Shown one piece after another: positions 7,829-16,781 of a stretch of 64,000 nucleotides of DNA. The stretch spans positions 1,054,001-1,118,000 of the forward strand of contig JAXGYO010000002.1 in the NCBI GenBank assembly GCA_040772225.1, in the 5' to 3' direction. The notes beneath the pieces are model-generated. The model was given only the letters and a program-made list of their open reading frames with translations. It had not been told where the DNA came from and ran no database searches. The position numbers and the translations under genes are program-made. Within the stretch, counting starts at the first letter, position 1. Each line of letters opens with the position of its first letter. Origin of the DNA: JAAYED01 sp040772225. GTDB taxonomy: Bacteria; Chloroflexota; Anaerolineae; UBA1429.

Positions 7829-9505
7829 TCAGTCCTCCCTTTGAGCCGGGGGATCCTCGACTGCGACCGCCATGGCTCGCCGTCGCATCAGCGACCAGCC
7901 CGCCACTCCCAGCCCGATCACGGCCAGCACACCGGCACCGGTCCCGATCACCCTGCCTCGCATGCCTGCCCACTTTTCGGGCGACAGGGCACCGCTGCCA
8001 AAGGACGCCTCCGCCACGGGAATCATCAGGTTATCCACCGGCACATAGTCGTCGGTGAGCAGCACGTGCGGCTTTTCGGCGAGATATCCGTCCAGTGTCT
8101 CCTGTGCCAGCGCCAGATAGCCCTCCGGCAGCCTGGACAGGTCGATGCGCGCCTGGCTGCCCGCCACGACCCAGGTCGTCCGGGTGCTTGTGCGCCAGTC
8201 CGAGGTCGAGGGGATCACGACCACGTTGGCGAACACCGACTGGAGCGTGCTGACAAAAGCCCGCATAAAGTGCCCCTCGGTGCCCGCATCGATGATGTTG
8301 GCCATGTAGATGCCATCGTCGCGCAGCACATAATCGACGAGCTGGGCAAACTCGAGCGTGGTGAGGTGATAGGGCACCGAATAGTCGTTAAAGGCATCGC
8401 CAAAGACGACGTCGTAGCTGTCCTCCTGCGCGTTGGCCACCAGGTACTGGCGTGCGTCCTCGTTATGGGAGATGATCGTCGTGTCCTCCGGCAGGCCCAG
8501 CCAGGTGTGCGCCGCCCAGGTGACGCCCGGGTCGATCTCGGTCACGACAATGTGGCTCTCGGGCAGCACCGTCTGCAGGTACCGCGGAAAGGTGTACCCC
8601 CCGCCGCCGATGAAAAAAGCGTCGATGGCGTCCGTCTCGCTGGCCAGCGGCGCGATCAGCCCCGCATAGGTCTTTTCATAGCCATAGGCCAGATAGGTGG
8701 GGTCCTCCAGATCGGTGTAGCTGTGGACGAGCCGGTCCAGCAGGAGTTCGCGCACCGTGCGACCGTCCTGCTCCTTTTCGTAGACATTGATGCAGAAATA
8801 GTCCGTCTCGCGCATGCAGTCGGCCGCGAGATACTCGCCGCGCGAGAGGAGCAGGAGACTGCCCCCGTACAAGACTGCCAGGACCAGGGCTCGCGCGAGC
8901 GCCCTGCGCCAGGGGACCGCAGTCAGAAACCATGCCCCCAGCGCGATCAACAAAGCCGATACGCCGACGATCGTGGCTTTGGTGCCAAAGCGCGACATGA
9001 GATAAAAGCCCGTGAGGAAGGTGCCAAAGATGCTCCCCGCCGAGGACCAGGCATAGATCTTGCCCACTGTGGCGCCCGCCCTTTTCAGGTCAGACAGGCT
9101 GAGTTTGACCACGATCGGCGAGACACAGCCCAGGAACACGCTGGGCACCAGGAATAGAATGGCGATATAGATCACGATCCACAGCAGCAGCGGTGTCTCA
9201 AAGGGCAGCCGAAAGGCGTGCAGATCGCCACCCAACCAGAGCGGCACAAAGGTGGTCAGCGACGCCAGAGAGAACACGATCCCCAGCAGCGTCGGAGACC
9301 CGTACCGGTCCGCGAGGCGCCCCCCCAGGTAGTTGCCGAGCGAGATGCCCGCCAGGATCACGCCGATGACTGAGGTCCAGGTATACAGCGACACGCCCAC
9401 CCGCGGCGCGATGAACCTGCTGGCCACCAGTTCGATGACCATCGTGCAACTGCTGCTGACAAACACCAGCAGGTAAGGGTTCCATAGCCGCTGCCGTAAT
9501 GTCAT
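7829..9505 (-). CDS. Membrane-anchored spermidine-synthase-like protein (fused MFS type)
   Basis: The 558-residue product begins with about seven hydrophobic segments (residues 10-235, including ISLGNYLGGRLADRYGSP). A spermidine-synthase-like Rossmann domain follows, with the nucleotide loop FFIGGGGYTFPRYL, the acidic VVTEIDPG strand end, and the motif VVFGDAFNDYSVPYHLTT. One more membrane segment lies near residues 520-537. Such proteins are annotated as fused-MFS spermidine synthases. The soluble domain should bind S-adenosylmethionine or its decarboxylated form, but whether this one makes polyamine is unknown. GGAGG lies 5 nt before the ATG. It is two bases upstream of cysK, which suggests shared expression but no obvious shared pathway. 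Confidence 0.8.
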   Translation of the reverse strand: MTLRQRLWNPYLLVFVSSSCTMVIELVASRFIAPRVGVSLYTWTSVIGVILAGISLGNYLGGRLADRYGSPTLLGIVFSLASLTTFVPLWLGGDLHAFRLPFETPLLLWIVIYIAILFLVPSVFLGCVSPIVVKLSLSDLKRAGATVGKIYAWSSAGSIFGTFLTGFYLMSRFGTKATIVGVSALLIALGAWFLTAVPWRRALARALVLAVLYGGSLLLLSRGEYLAADCMRETDYFCINVYEKEQDGRTVRELLLDRLVHSYTDLEDPTYLAYGYEKTYAGLIAPLASETDAIDAFFIGGGGYTFPRYLQTVLPESHIVVTEIDPGVTWAAHTWLGLPEDTTIISHNEDARQYLVANAQEDSYDVVFGDAFNDYSVPYHLTTLEFAQLVDYVLRDDGIYMANIIDAGTEGHFMRAFVSTLQSVFANVVVIPSTSDWRTSTRTTWVVAGSQARIDLSRLPEGYLALAQETLDGYLAEKPHVLLTDDYVPVDNLMIPVAEASFGSGALSPEKWAGMRGRVIGTGAGVLAVIGLGVAGWSLMRRRAMAVAVEDPPAQRED

Positions 9506-9583
9506 GCTACCTCCATGTGGGCAACTAGATCGCGCCGCTGTTCGTTCGGCCGTCCTGCCGGCCCCCTCACCCGGTGCGAGGGA

Positions 9584-10744
9584 TCACTGGCCGCCGTACC
9601 TGGCGTCGTTCTGCAGGTGCTCTTCGTAGGTCTTGGCAAAGACGTGCGCGCCGTCCCTGGTCGCCAAAAAGTACAGATAGTCGGTGTCTGCCGGCTCCAA
9701 TACGGCACGAATAGAGCTTAATCCGGGGCTACAGATCGGGCCCGGCGGCAGACCCGGATTGAGATAGGTATTGTACGGCGACTGGACAGCGTTCAGGTCC
9801 TCACGGAACAACTCCTGCCAGCAGTCTCCCGTCTCGGCATCGCAACCGAGAGCGTACTGGACGGTGGGGTCCGCCTGCAGCGGCATGCCCTGCTCCAGGC
9901 GATTCAGGAACACGCTGGCGATCACCGGCCTCTCCTCGGCCAGCACGGCCTCACGCTCGATGATCGAGGCCAGGGTCACCACCTCGTAGATGGACATGCC
10001 CTTTTCCTGCGCCGCCAGTTTCAGATCCTCGGAAAAGCGCCAATCAAAGTTCCTCAGCATGATCTGAATCACTTGATCAGGCGGCGTATCAGCCACAAAC
10101 TGGTACGTATCTGGGAAGAGGAACCCCTGCAAGTCCAGGGGCGCGTTCTCGGGTCGCTCCAGGAGATAGGGCCACTCCTCTGCGTACGGCTGCGCAGCAG
10201 AGGCCGCGGCAATGAAACTCGCCGCGTCCGTGATGCCACCGGCCTCCAGCGCGCGAGCCAATTCCTCGACGCGCCAGCCCTCCAGGATGGCCACAGTCTC
10301 ACTGGGCAGGAGGCCGCGCTGCAGCTTTTCCATGATCTGTTCCATGGTCATGCTGCGGGTCAGCATATACGTGCCCACCTGAATATCAGCGTCGGCGCCA
10401 TAGTACTGCACTGTGCGGCGAAAGATCTCTGCATCGGCCACCAGATTCAGCTCCTCAAGCTTGGTGGAGACGCTGATCAGTGATTCGCCGGGTTCGATAA
10501 CGAAAAGCACCTGCCGGTTATCGGCGGGGTCGATTGGCTCGGTGGCCACAGCGCCCTGCATGCGGAGATAGACGCCCAGCAAGGCCTTCTCGATGTTGGT
10601 GGCCGTGATCTTGTAAGGCTGCCCGCTATGCTCGCTGGCCAGGTCATGGACGTACCAGAAACTGGCGCCCAGCACTGCAACGATGATCACAAGCGTGAGC
10701 ACGGTCGTTATCGCCAGGAGTATCGTCCGTAAGGCGCGCGACAT
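9584..10744 (-). CDS. mltG: Endolytic murein transglycosylase MltG
   Basis: The product is 386 residues. It has one N-terminal membrane segment (residues 8-30), a LysM-like region (VLFVIEPGESLISVSTKLEE) and the YceG/MltG catalytic domain, with GFLFPDTYQF and the catalytic glutamate in LASIIERE (Glu263). The C-terminal block (PYNTYLNPGLPPGPICSPG) is diagnostic. It cleaves nascent glycan strands at the membrane and so limits strand length. Its ATG overlaps the stop of ruvX by one base, so the two genes are translationally coupled. Confidence 0.93.
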   Translation of the reverse strand: MSRALRTILLAITTVLTLVIIVAVLGASFWYVHDLASEHSGQPYKITATNIEKALLGVYLRMQGAVATEPIDPADNRQVLFVIEPGESLISVSTKLEELNLVADAEIFRRTVQYYGADADIQVGTYMLTRSMTMEQIMEKLQRGLLPSETVAILEGWRVEELARALEAGGITDAASFIAAASAAQPYAEEWPYLLERPENAPLDLQGFLFPDTYQFVADTPPDQVIQIMLRNFDWRFSEDLKLAAQEKGMSIYEVVTLASIIEREAVLAEERPVIASVFLNRLEQGMPLQADPTVQYALGCDAETGDCWQELFREDLNAVQSPYNTYLNPGLPPGPICSPGLSSIRAVLEPADTDYLYFLATRDGAHVFAKTYEEHLQNDARYGGQ

Positions 10745-11169
10745 CAGTCTGCATCCTCCGTCTGTTCGCTAATATAGTCCTGCAAGATCACCGCGGCAGC
10801 CACCGCGTCGATATCGACGGGTCCGCGCTTGCGGCGCGAGTCCGCCATGCTGGTCAGCGCTCGAGCCTCCTGCGTGGTGTAGCGTTCGTCCCAGTAGATG
10901 ATCGGCACGTCGACGTAAGAGGTCAGGCCGCGGACATAGGCCTGCGTCGATCTGACCTGCTTACCCTCCGTGCCATCTGGCAGGAGCGGCAAGCCCACAA
11001 TAATCCGACTGACGCCTTCGCGCTCGATAATGCCAGCAAGCCGCAGAAAGCTCTCAGGCCCCGCGACGCGCTGCAATACGGTCAAGGGACGCGCCAGCAG
11101 GCCCAGATCGTCGCTAATGGCCACCCCGATACGTTCATCGCCCACATCCAGCGCCAGCAGCCGCGTCAT
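10744..11169 (-). CDS. ruvX: YqgF/RuvX-type Holliday junction resolvase-like protein
   Basis: This 141-residue RNase H-fold protein has LALDVGDERIGVAISD at the N-terminus, VGLPLLPDGTEGKQV in the middle, and YWDERYTTQEA and VDIDAVAAAVILQDYI near the end. The acidic residues in DVGDERIG, WDER and DIDAVAA fit the active site of the family, linked to 16S pre-rRNA 5' processing and possible junction resolution. It overlaps both neighbours by a few bases inside the mltG operon, a common gene order for this family. Confidence 0.92.
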   Translation of the reverse strand: MTRLLALDVGDERIGVAISDDLGLLARPLTVLQRVAGPESFLRLAGIIEREGVSRIIVGLPLLPDGTEGKQVRSTQAYVRGLTSYVDVPIIYWDERYTTQEARALTSMADSRRKRGPVDIDAVAAAVILQDYISEQTEDAD

Positions 11170-12668
11170 GGCAGAGACGTAAGGCTGATGACAAAGCGGC
11201 CATCAAGGATCGGCATGCGGGGCCAGCCCTCCGGCTTGACCTCGATCCGCGGCGCGGAGGCCAGCTCCAGGTTCGCCTCCAGCCACTCTGCAGCCTGCTC
11301 AGGTGTACGGCCCCTGGTGTTCGCGCGCACATCATCATAGTCGACGGTCGGCACGACCGCAGCGGCGGCGCGCATATCGATCTCGACCCAGGCATCCTCG
11401 ACGCGAATGTCGCCCATTTGTTCCATCTCGACCGTGTCTTCAATTATCTCCACGTCACCGCCCGCCTGGGCCATGATCCTCGCCCGCGCGAGTTGTCTCA
11501 GATGCCTATCGTTGACGGCGGAGCCGCGCACGACCAGCCGCATCGTGCCCGAAAGAACATCATTCTGCTGGTTCACATACTGGTCATAGTCCAGCGACAT
11601 CACTTCGATGCTCAGGGTGTTGGCGGGAACAAACTCACCCGCGTCCAGTTGCTCGATTAGTTGATCGTAGGCCTGACCTTGCAGTTGCTCGACGAGCATT
11701 GCCCGCAGCGTGTCCAGATCGGCATAGGTCACGATGGGCACGCGTCGGCTGCCACCTCCGCCGACACTTGCATCGTTCATCACTTCGATGCGGCTGGCCA
11801 GGGCACCTTCCACCCGCGTGAGCGTATAGGCGCCAGCCATGGCGTAGCCGGCCTCAACGGCCTCAACCGGCGCGCGCGCCGTGGCGAACAGGCTCGCAGG
11901 CAGGGTGACCTCTTCCGTCGTGCGGAAGCGCATCGTCTCGCCGCTGCCTGACCGGACCACTGTGCCCTTAGGCACGACCACGGCCTCGTTGGTGCGGTTG
12001 GTAAAGACCACAAAACCGGAAGCATATCCCTCGGCCACATCCGCTGTGCCGCTGGCCGGCGTCTCCGCGTGTCCCTCAACGATCACCTGAACACTTTTCA
12101 GGGGGATCAACCCCATCTCCAGGTCAACGCGGTCGTAGCGCGTGTTCGCCTGCGCGGTAAAAGTGACCTGCTCACGCGTTGAGACAGGTTCGAGCGCCAC
12201 CTCGGCGCTGGGCAGGAACACAGCGATGACACCGATCATCGTCACCAGCAAAAGCGCGATAAAGGCCAGGCCGAGGATCGCCCTGCCCACGTTGAACCGG
12301 GAGGGCGCACGCAGGTGTCGCGCGCTGAGCCGCTCTGTGACAGGGACAACTCGCGCGCCGAAATCCGCGCTCCTGATCTCCCTGGGCTCCAGCCGCTTGA
12401 GGGCGCGTGGCATTCCCGCGGAGACCTCTACGCCGGCCTCTCGGGCCAGCGCCCGAGTCCTGGCATCGCGGGACACCAGTCGCAACTCGACCGCCTTGTC
12501 CCCGGCGATACGCCGCAATCGTTTCAGGTTAAGAAGCTCGCGTGCGTATCGCGCTCGCCACGGAACGACCATCCACACCTGAGCTCCGGGGCGCGCGCGC
12601 CGCAAGAGCTCGCAGGCGGTATCGATGGTGTCATGGCGGGTCAGAAAGATCACATCAACAGGGCGCAA
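11166..12668 (-). CDS. Baseplate-J-like membrane protein in the envelope operon
   Basis: The product is about 500 residues. A cytoplasmic N-terminal domain of about 130 residues is followed by one membrane segment (ILGLAFIALLLVTMIGVIAV). A long extracytoplasmic part then resembles the baseplate J/gp47 family: GFVVFTNRTNEAVVVPKGTVVRSG, VEAVEAGYAMAG, and a DLDTLRAMLVEQLQ helix. The start is TTG 12668, which has AGGAGG 4 nt before it; a GTG at 12704 in the same frame would add 12 residues. No phage genes are near, so it is a chromosomal relative with an unknown envelope role. It is placed between ftsA-like and ruvX-mltG genes and overlaps ruvX, so an envelope or division link is inferred. Confidence 0.7.
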   Translation of the reverse strand: MRPVDVIFLTRHDTIDTACELLRRARPGAQVWMVVPWRARYARELLNLKRLRRIAGDKAVELRLVSRDARTRALAREAGVEVSAGMPRALKRLEPREIRSADFGARVVPVTERLSARHLRAPSRFNVGRAILGLAFIALLLVTMIGVIAVFLPSAEVALEPVSTREQVTFTAQANTRYDRVDLEMGLIPLKSVQVIVEGHAETPASGTADVAEGYASGFVVFTNRTNEAVVVPKGTVVRSGSGETMRFRTTEEVTLPASLFATARAPVEAVEAGYAMAGAYTLTRVEGALASRIEVMNDASVGGGGSRRVPIVTYADLDTLRAMLVEQLQGQAYDQLIEQLDAGEFVPANTLSIEVMSLDYDQYVNQQNDVLSGTMRLVVRGSAVNDRHLRQLARARIMAQAGGDVEIIEDTVEMEQMGDIRVEDAWVEIDMRAAAAVVPTVDYDDVRANTRGRTPEQAAEWLEANLELASAPRIEVKPEGWPRMPILDGRFVISLTSLP

Positions 12669-12696
12669 GGAACCTCCTCGGTTCCCGGAGGAATCC

Positions 12697-13944
12697 TCAG
12701 CCACCGGGACGCCTGCGTATAGAATCCGTCAGTGCACGATCCAGGCTGTTGCCCGGCGAATACAGCCGCGCGACATAGTTCACCAGAGACCGCAACAGCA
12801 GAAACGGCGAGCCATTGGCCTGGCCGGAGCAATCCAGCACGGCATTGATGCCGCTAACATCGAGCGCATCCACCTTTGGGCAGCGGCCAAAGCCCAGCTT
12901 TTGCTCCCAGTAGGGTGTAGCCAGAGCGGGCGCGACCTCGGGCACACGACCGGTAACGTCATGACAATGCACCCGGTACGGGACATGACTGTCGGGCGCA
13001 ACCGCCGCGATCTGATCAGCCAGCATCGCCATCCAGAGGCGCAGGGCCCGCCAGTAGTTGCTGGACATGCGCTGCTCTACATCGTCGCGGAGCTGTCCCG
13101 CTCGATAAGCGCGCATCAAGGCCTCAAGCTGATTCTCAGGCACACCCAGGTCGGCCACCGTGTGATCAATGAGCATCGCCGCGCCATGCGGCACAACCGC
13201 GGCCCACTCTACGCGCCCGCGCCGTACCAGGTCGACCGTAGTCATCGCCTCATCCACCACCACCATCAGAGACACCGCGTCGGCGAGGGGTGATGCCAGG
13301 GCCATGTGATGGGGAAGAATAGCGGCCAGATCGAGCCCCAGACGATTGGCGATCAACTCCAGGGACCGAATCCACTCCGCCGGGGCAAGGCAAAAGTTGA
13401 GGTATAACTGCATATGATCGCCAGTCAGCCCCAGCGGGTCACTCACCGGCTGTCCATCCAGCGTGATCAAGGCGAGAGATCCGGCCACGATATCTTCATG
13501 GCTGCCGCGCGCCCGCACATCCAGACGGTCCTGCGCCTTGCGGTACCCCCGACGCAGGAGCATCTGCATCTCTTCGAGCGTCACCGGCCGGCGGGGATTG
13601 CGGCGTCGAACCTCATCCACGATGGCCAGGCTGCGGGTAACTCCCGAGGGAATGGCCATGGTGGCATAGTCGGGAACGATCTTGCGGCCAGCGAGCCGCT
13701 GTGTCATGTCCTCCGATTGCGCCAGGGCGCGGTCACAGGCAGCGTACCAGCGATCGGGATCGGGGTGGCTCGTAGGATTGACACCCTGCACGGGAGCGGC
13801 GGCGAGCCCCAGAATCTCGCCCGTGCCATCGGTGAGCCGCAGCACGGCGGTGCGCACGTGACCCTCTTCCCAGGTGATGGCGGTATGGTGCGTCATCGTC
13901 GCCGGGGCGTCCGGACGGCGCCCTCGCCTGCTCAGTAGCGCCAT
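12697..13944 (-). CDS. FtsA/PilM-like actin-fold protein
   Basis: ATG 13944 gives 415 residues. The sequence is divergent, but the actin-fold pattern is visible: TAITWEEGHVRTAVLRL near the start, a strand VSLMVVVDEAMTTVDLVRRGRVEWAAVVPHGAAMLIDHTV resembling phosphate loop 2, then a helix LEALMRAYRAGQL and an ASP-like C-terminal half. FtsA anchors FtsZ to the membrane and PilM anchors pilus assembly; which applies here is not clear. The gene lies 52 bp after alaS, and its end lies just before the baseplate-J-like start. No ftsZ is in this window. Confidence 0.55.
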   Translation of the reverse strand: MALLSRRGRRPDAPATMTHHTAITWEEGHVRTAVLRLTDGTGEILGLAAAPVQGVNPTSHPDPDRWYAACDRALAQSEDMTQRLAGRKIVPDYATMAIPSGVTRSLAIVDEVRRRNPRRPVTLEEMQMLLRRGYRKAQDRLDVRARGSHEDIVAGSLALITLDGQPVSDPLGLTGDHMQLYLNFCLAPAEWIRSLELIANRLGLDLAAILPHHMALASPLADAVSLMVVVDEAMTTVDLVRRGRVEWAAVVPHGAAMLIDHTVADLGVPENQLEALMRAYRAGQLRDDVEQRMSSNYWRALRLWMAMLADQIAAVAPDSHVPYRVHCHDVTGRVPEVAPALATPYWEQKLGFGRCPKVDALDVSGINAVLDCSGQANGSPFLLLRSLVNYVARLYSPGNSLDRALTDSIRRRPGG

Positions 13945-13996
13945 AGTGCCCCCTGCCTGCCCGGCAACCTCCGCACGGCAACGTTGCCTCGACGAC

Positions 13997-16639
13997 TCAT
14001 TCGCCCAACCCCTCGGCCACCAGATGATAGACCGCATCCAGAGCATCGCCGAGCCGCTCTGCGTCTTTGCCCCCGGCCTGCGCCATGTCAGGACGGCCCC
14101 CGCCACCGCCGCCCATGATCCGAGCGGCCGCACCCGCAATCTTACCGGCACTCAGGCCTTTGCTCACCGCATCGGGCGTCAGCGCAACCAGAAGCAACGG
14201 GCGATCCCCAATCACGGCACCCAGCGCCACAACGGCAGAGCCCAGACGATCCCGCAAACTATCGGCCAGGCTGCGCAGGGCATCCATATCCTGGGCCGGC
14301 ACCTGAGCCGCCAGTGTGGCGATACCGCCGATAGTGCGGGCGCGCTCTGCGAGACCCTCGGAGCCCTGCGCCGCCAATTGCGCCTGCAACTGCAGAATCG
14401 TGCGCCTGTTCTCACGCAACTGTGCAGCGACAGCCTCCGCTCGAGCCAGCACCTGGTCGCCGCGGGCATCGAGCACTTTGGCCACCTGCCGCAGCAGAGA
14501 GGCCTGCTCCCGCCGGTATTCGTCCGCTCCGCGGCCGGTGACAGCCTCGATGCGCCGCAGTCCAGATCCCACGCTGGACTCGGCGGTGATAATGAACGAA
14601 CCGATCTGACCGCTCGCTTGCAGATGCGTGCCGCCGCACAGCTCTGTGCTGAATCCGCTGACACTCACGACCCGCACCTGGTCGCCATATTTCTCGCCAA
14701 ACAGCGCGATGGCACCCTGCTTTCGCGCCTCCTCGTAGCCCATCACTCGCGTCGTCACCGGTCGGTTGGCACGGATCTGCTCGTTCACGATCCGCTCAAC
14801 ATCCTCCAGCTCGGCATCGGAGAGTCCCGCGAGATGCGTAAAGTCAAAGCGCAGATGGTCCGGCGATACATACGAGCCGGATTGCGCCGCATGTTCGCCC
14901 AACACCTGTCGCAGCGCCCGGTGCAGGAGGTGTGTCGCCGTGTGGTTTCGCGCAATATCCAGACGACGCTCTCCATCCACCCTGGCGAGGATCGTGTCAC
15001 CGACCCTCAGGGTACCCTCATCCAACCGAACGAGATGCACAATCATCTCAACAGTCGGCCGAACGGTGTCGGCAACAACACCCTTGACCTGGTCTGAGAT
15101 CAGCACGCCCTGATCGCCAACCTGCCCGCCTGCCTCGCCATAGAAGGGCGTGCGGTCGAGAACCACCTCGACAGACTGCCCTGCGCTGGCGCTCGAGACG
15201 CTCTCTCCCTGCAAGGCAATCGCCAGCACCCGCGCGGGGGATTCGATCGTCTCGTAACCGAGGAACTCGGTGGCCGGGAGTCCCAGACTGAGCAGTGGGC
15301 CGGCCTGCCCCCCGTGGGAATGTTGTGCCGCGCGTGCGCGCTCGCGCTGTTCCTCCATCGCCTCGCGGAAACCGGCCTCGTCGATGCCCAGGCCCATCTC
15401 TCCCGCGGCATCGCGACTCAGCTCCAACGGAAAGCCATAGGTGTCGTAAAGCCGGAAAACCTCACGTCCGGGTATGGTCGTCTCGCCGCTCTGCGCCAGC
15501 TGGGCCGCGATCTCGGACAGTCGCGACAGCCCCTGATCGAGGGTCGCCAGAAAACGCTCCTCCTCGCGGGTGATCGCCTCACAGATAAAGTCAGCGCGCT
15601 CCTGAAGCTCAACGTAGTGGTGCCCCATTGTATCGATCACCACGCGAGCGGTCTCCCCCAGGAAGGGCTGCCTGAAGCCAAGGAACCAGCCAAAACGCGC
15701 AGCGCGCCTGAGCACCATGCGTGCCACATAGCTACGCCCTTCGTTCCCGGGGAGCACGCCATCGGCGATCAGAAAAGCGATGGCGCGACTGTGATCCGCG
15801 ATGACGCGATACGCTGTCCGGTTTGCCAGACGCGCGGCATCGTCGTGCCCGAGGAGCTCCTGCGTCCGCTGCATGATCGGCAAGAACAGATCGGTGTCAT
15901 AGTTGTTATCGGCGCCCTGGAGGATGGACGTGATGCGCTCAAACCCGGCACCCGTGTCGATGCTCGGCTTTGGTAAGGGTACCATGCTGCCATCGGCGCG
16001 CTTTTCGAACTGCATGAATACGAGGTTCCAGATCTCAAGCCAGCGATCGCAGTCGCTCGCAGGCCCGCAGTCTGGCTGTCCGCAGGAGCACGCCCCACGT
16101 CCACGATCGTAGAGGATCTCCGAGCAAGGGCCGCAGGGGCCCGTGTCACCCATCTCCCAGAAGTTGGTCTTGGCGCCCAGCCGCGTGATACGACCGCTGC
16201 CCTGCCCGAGATGCCGTTCCCAGAGCGCATAGGCCTCGTCATCATCGGTATACACGGTGGGATACAGCCGGTCCGCCGGCAGCCCGAGAGTACCAGTGAG
16301 GAACTCCCACGCGTAAGCGATGGCATCGGACTTGAAATAGTCGCCAAAGGAAAAGTTTCCGAGCATCTCGAAAAAAGTATGGTGCCGCGGCGACGGGCCC
16401 ACCTGGTCCAGATCGTTGTGCTTGCCGCTCACGCGCATGCACTTTTGCACCGTAGTCGCACGCGTGTAGGGCCTCGACTCTAGCCCGACAAAAACGTCCT
16501 TGAACTGCACCATCCCAGCGTTGGCAAACAGCAGCGTCGGGTCGTTGCCCGGGATGAGCGATGAACTGGGCACGACGGTGTGGCCACGCTCCTGGAAAAA
16601 GGCCAGAAAGCGAGAACGAATCTCTGCGCTGCTGAGCAT
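13997..16639 (-). CDS. alaS: Alanine-tRNA ligase
   Basis: The 880-residue protein is full length for this enzyme. It shows the class II motif region HHTFFEMLGNFSFGDYFK, the editing-domain zinc motif HTATHLLHRAL with CGGTH further on, and the C-terminal DHHA1 glycine run MGGGGGGRPDMAQAGG. A second Cys set (CSCGQPDC) lies in the catalytic half. ATG 16639 has AGGAGG upstream and a near-consensus promoter at 16672-16700. It heads the operon that continues with ftsA-like, baseplate-J-like, ruvX and mltG genes. Confidence 0.97.
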   Translation of the reverse strand: MLSSAEIRSRFLAFFQERGHTVVPSSSLIPGNDPTLLFANAGMVQFKDVFVGLESRPYTRATTVQKCMRVSGKHNDLDQVGPSPRHHTFFEMLGNFSFGDYFKSDAIAYAWEFLTGTLGLPADRLYPTVYTDDDEAYALWERHLGQGSGRITRLGAKTNFWEMGDTGPCGPCSEILYDRGRGACSCGQPDCGPASDCDRWLEIWNLVFMQFEKRADGSMVPLPKPSIDTGAGFERITSILQGADNNYDTDLFLPIMQRTQELLGHDDAARLANRTAYRVIADHSRAIAFLIADGVLPGNEGRSYVARMVLRRAARFGWFLGFRQPFLGETARVVIDTMGHHYVELQERADFICEAITREEERFLATLDQGLSRLSEIAAQLAQSGETTIPGREVFRLYDTYGFPLELSRDAAGEMGLGIDEAGFREAMEEQRERARAAQHSHGGQAGPLLSLGLPATEFLGYETIESPARVLAIALQGESVSSASAGQSVEVVLDRTPFYGEAGGQVGDQGVLISDQVKGVVADTVRPTVEMIVHLVRLDEGTLRVGDTILARVDGERRLDIARNHTATHLLHRALRQVLGEHAAQSGSYVSPDHLRFDFTHLAGLSDAELEDVERIVNEQIRANRPVTTRVMGYEEARKQGAIALFGEKYGDQVRVVSVSGFSTELCGGTHLQASGQIGSFIITAESSVGSGLRRIEAVTGRGADEYRREQASLLRQVAKVLDARGDQVLARAEAVAAQLRENRRTILQLQAQLAAQGSEGLAERARTIGGIATLAAQVPAQDMDALRSLADSLRDRLGSAVVALGAVIGDRPLLLVALTPDAVSKGLSAGKIAGAAARIMGGGGGGRPDMAQAGGKDAERLGDALDAVYHLVAEGLGE

Positions 16640-16671
16640 GCGTCCTCCTGAGGGTCGAGCTGTACCGCAAG

Positions 16672-16700
16672 ATTCTAGCGGAAGGGGATAGGGGTGTCAA
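16672..16700 (-). promoter_or_regulatory. Promoter of the alaS operon
   Basis: On the minus strand, TTGACA (16700-16695) and TAGAAT (16677-16672) are separated by 17 bp. Transcription would start about 25 nt before alaS. Confidence 0.8.
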
Positions 16701-16781
16701 AGAAATCCAGGGCGGCGCACAAGCAAGCTAGACCCAGCGCTCGCCATGGCGGGCGCCTATCCTGCTGGCCCTCTCACTCCC

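Noticed and set aside
11166..12668. Prophage or contractile injection system
   Set aside because: Only a single J-like protein is present, with no tail, sheath, tube or lysis genes, in a housekeeping operon.
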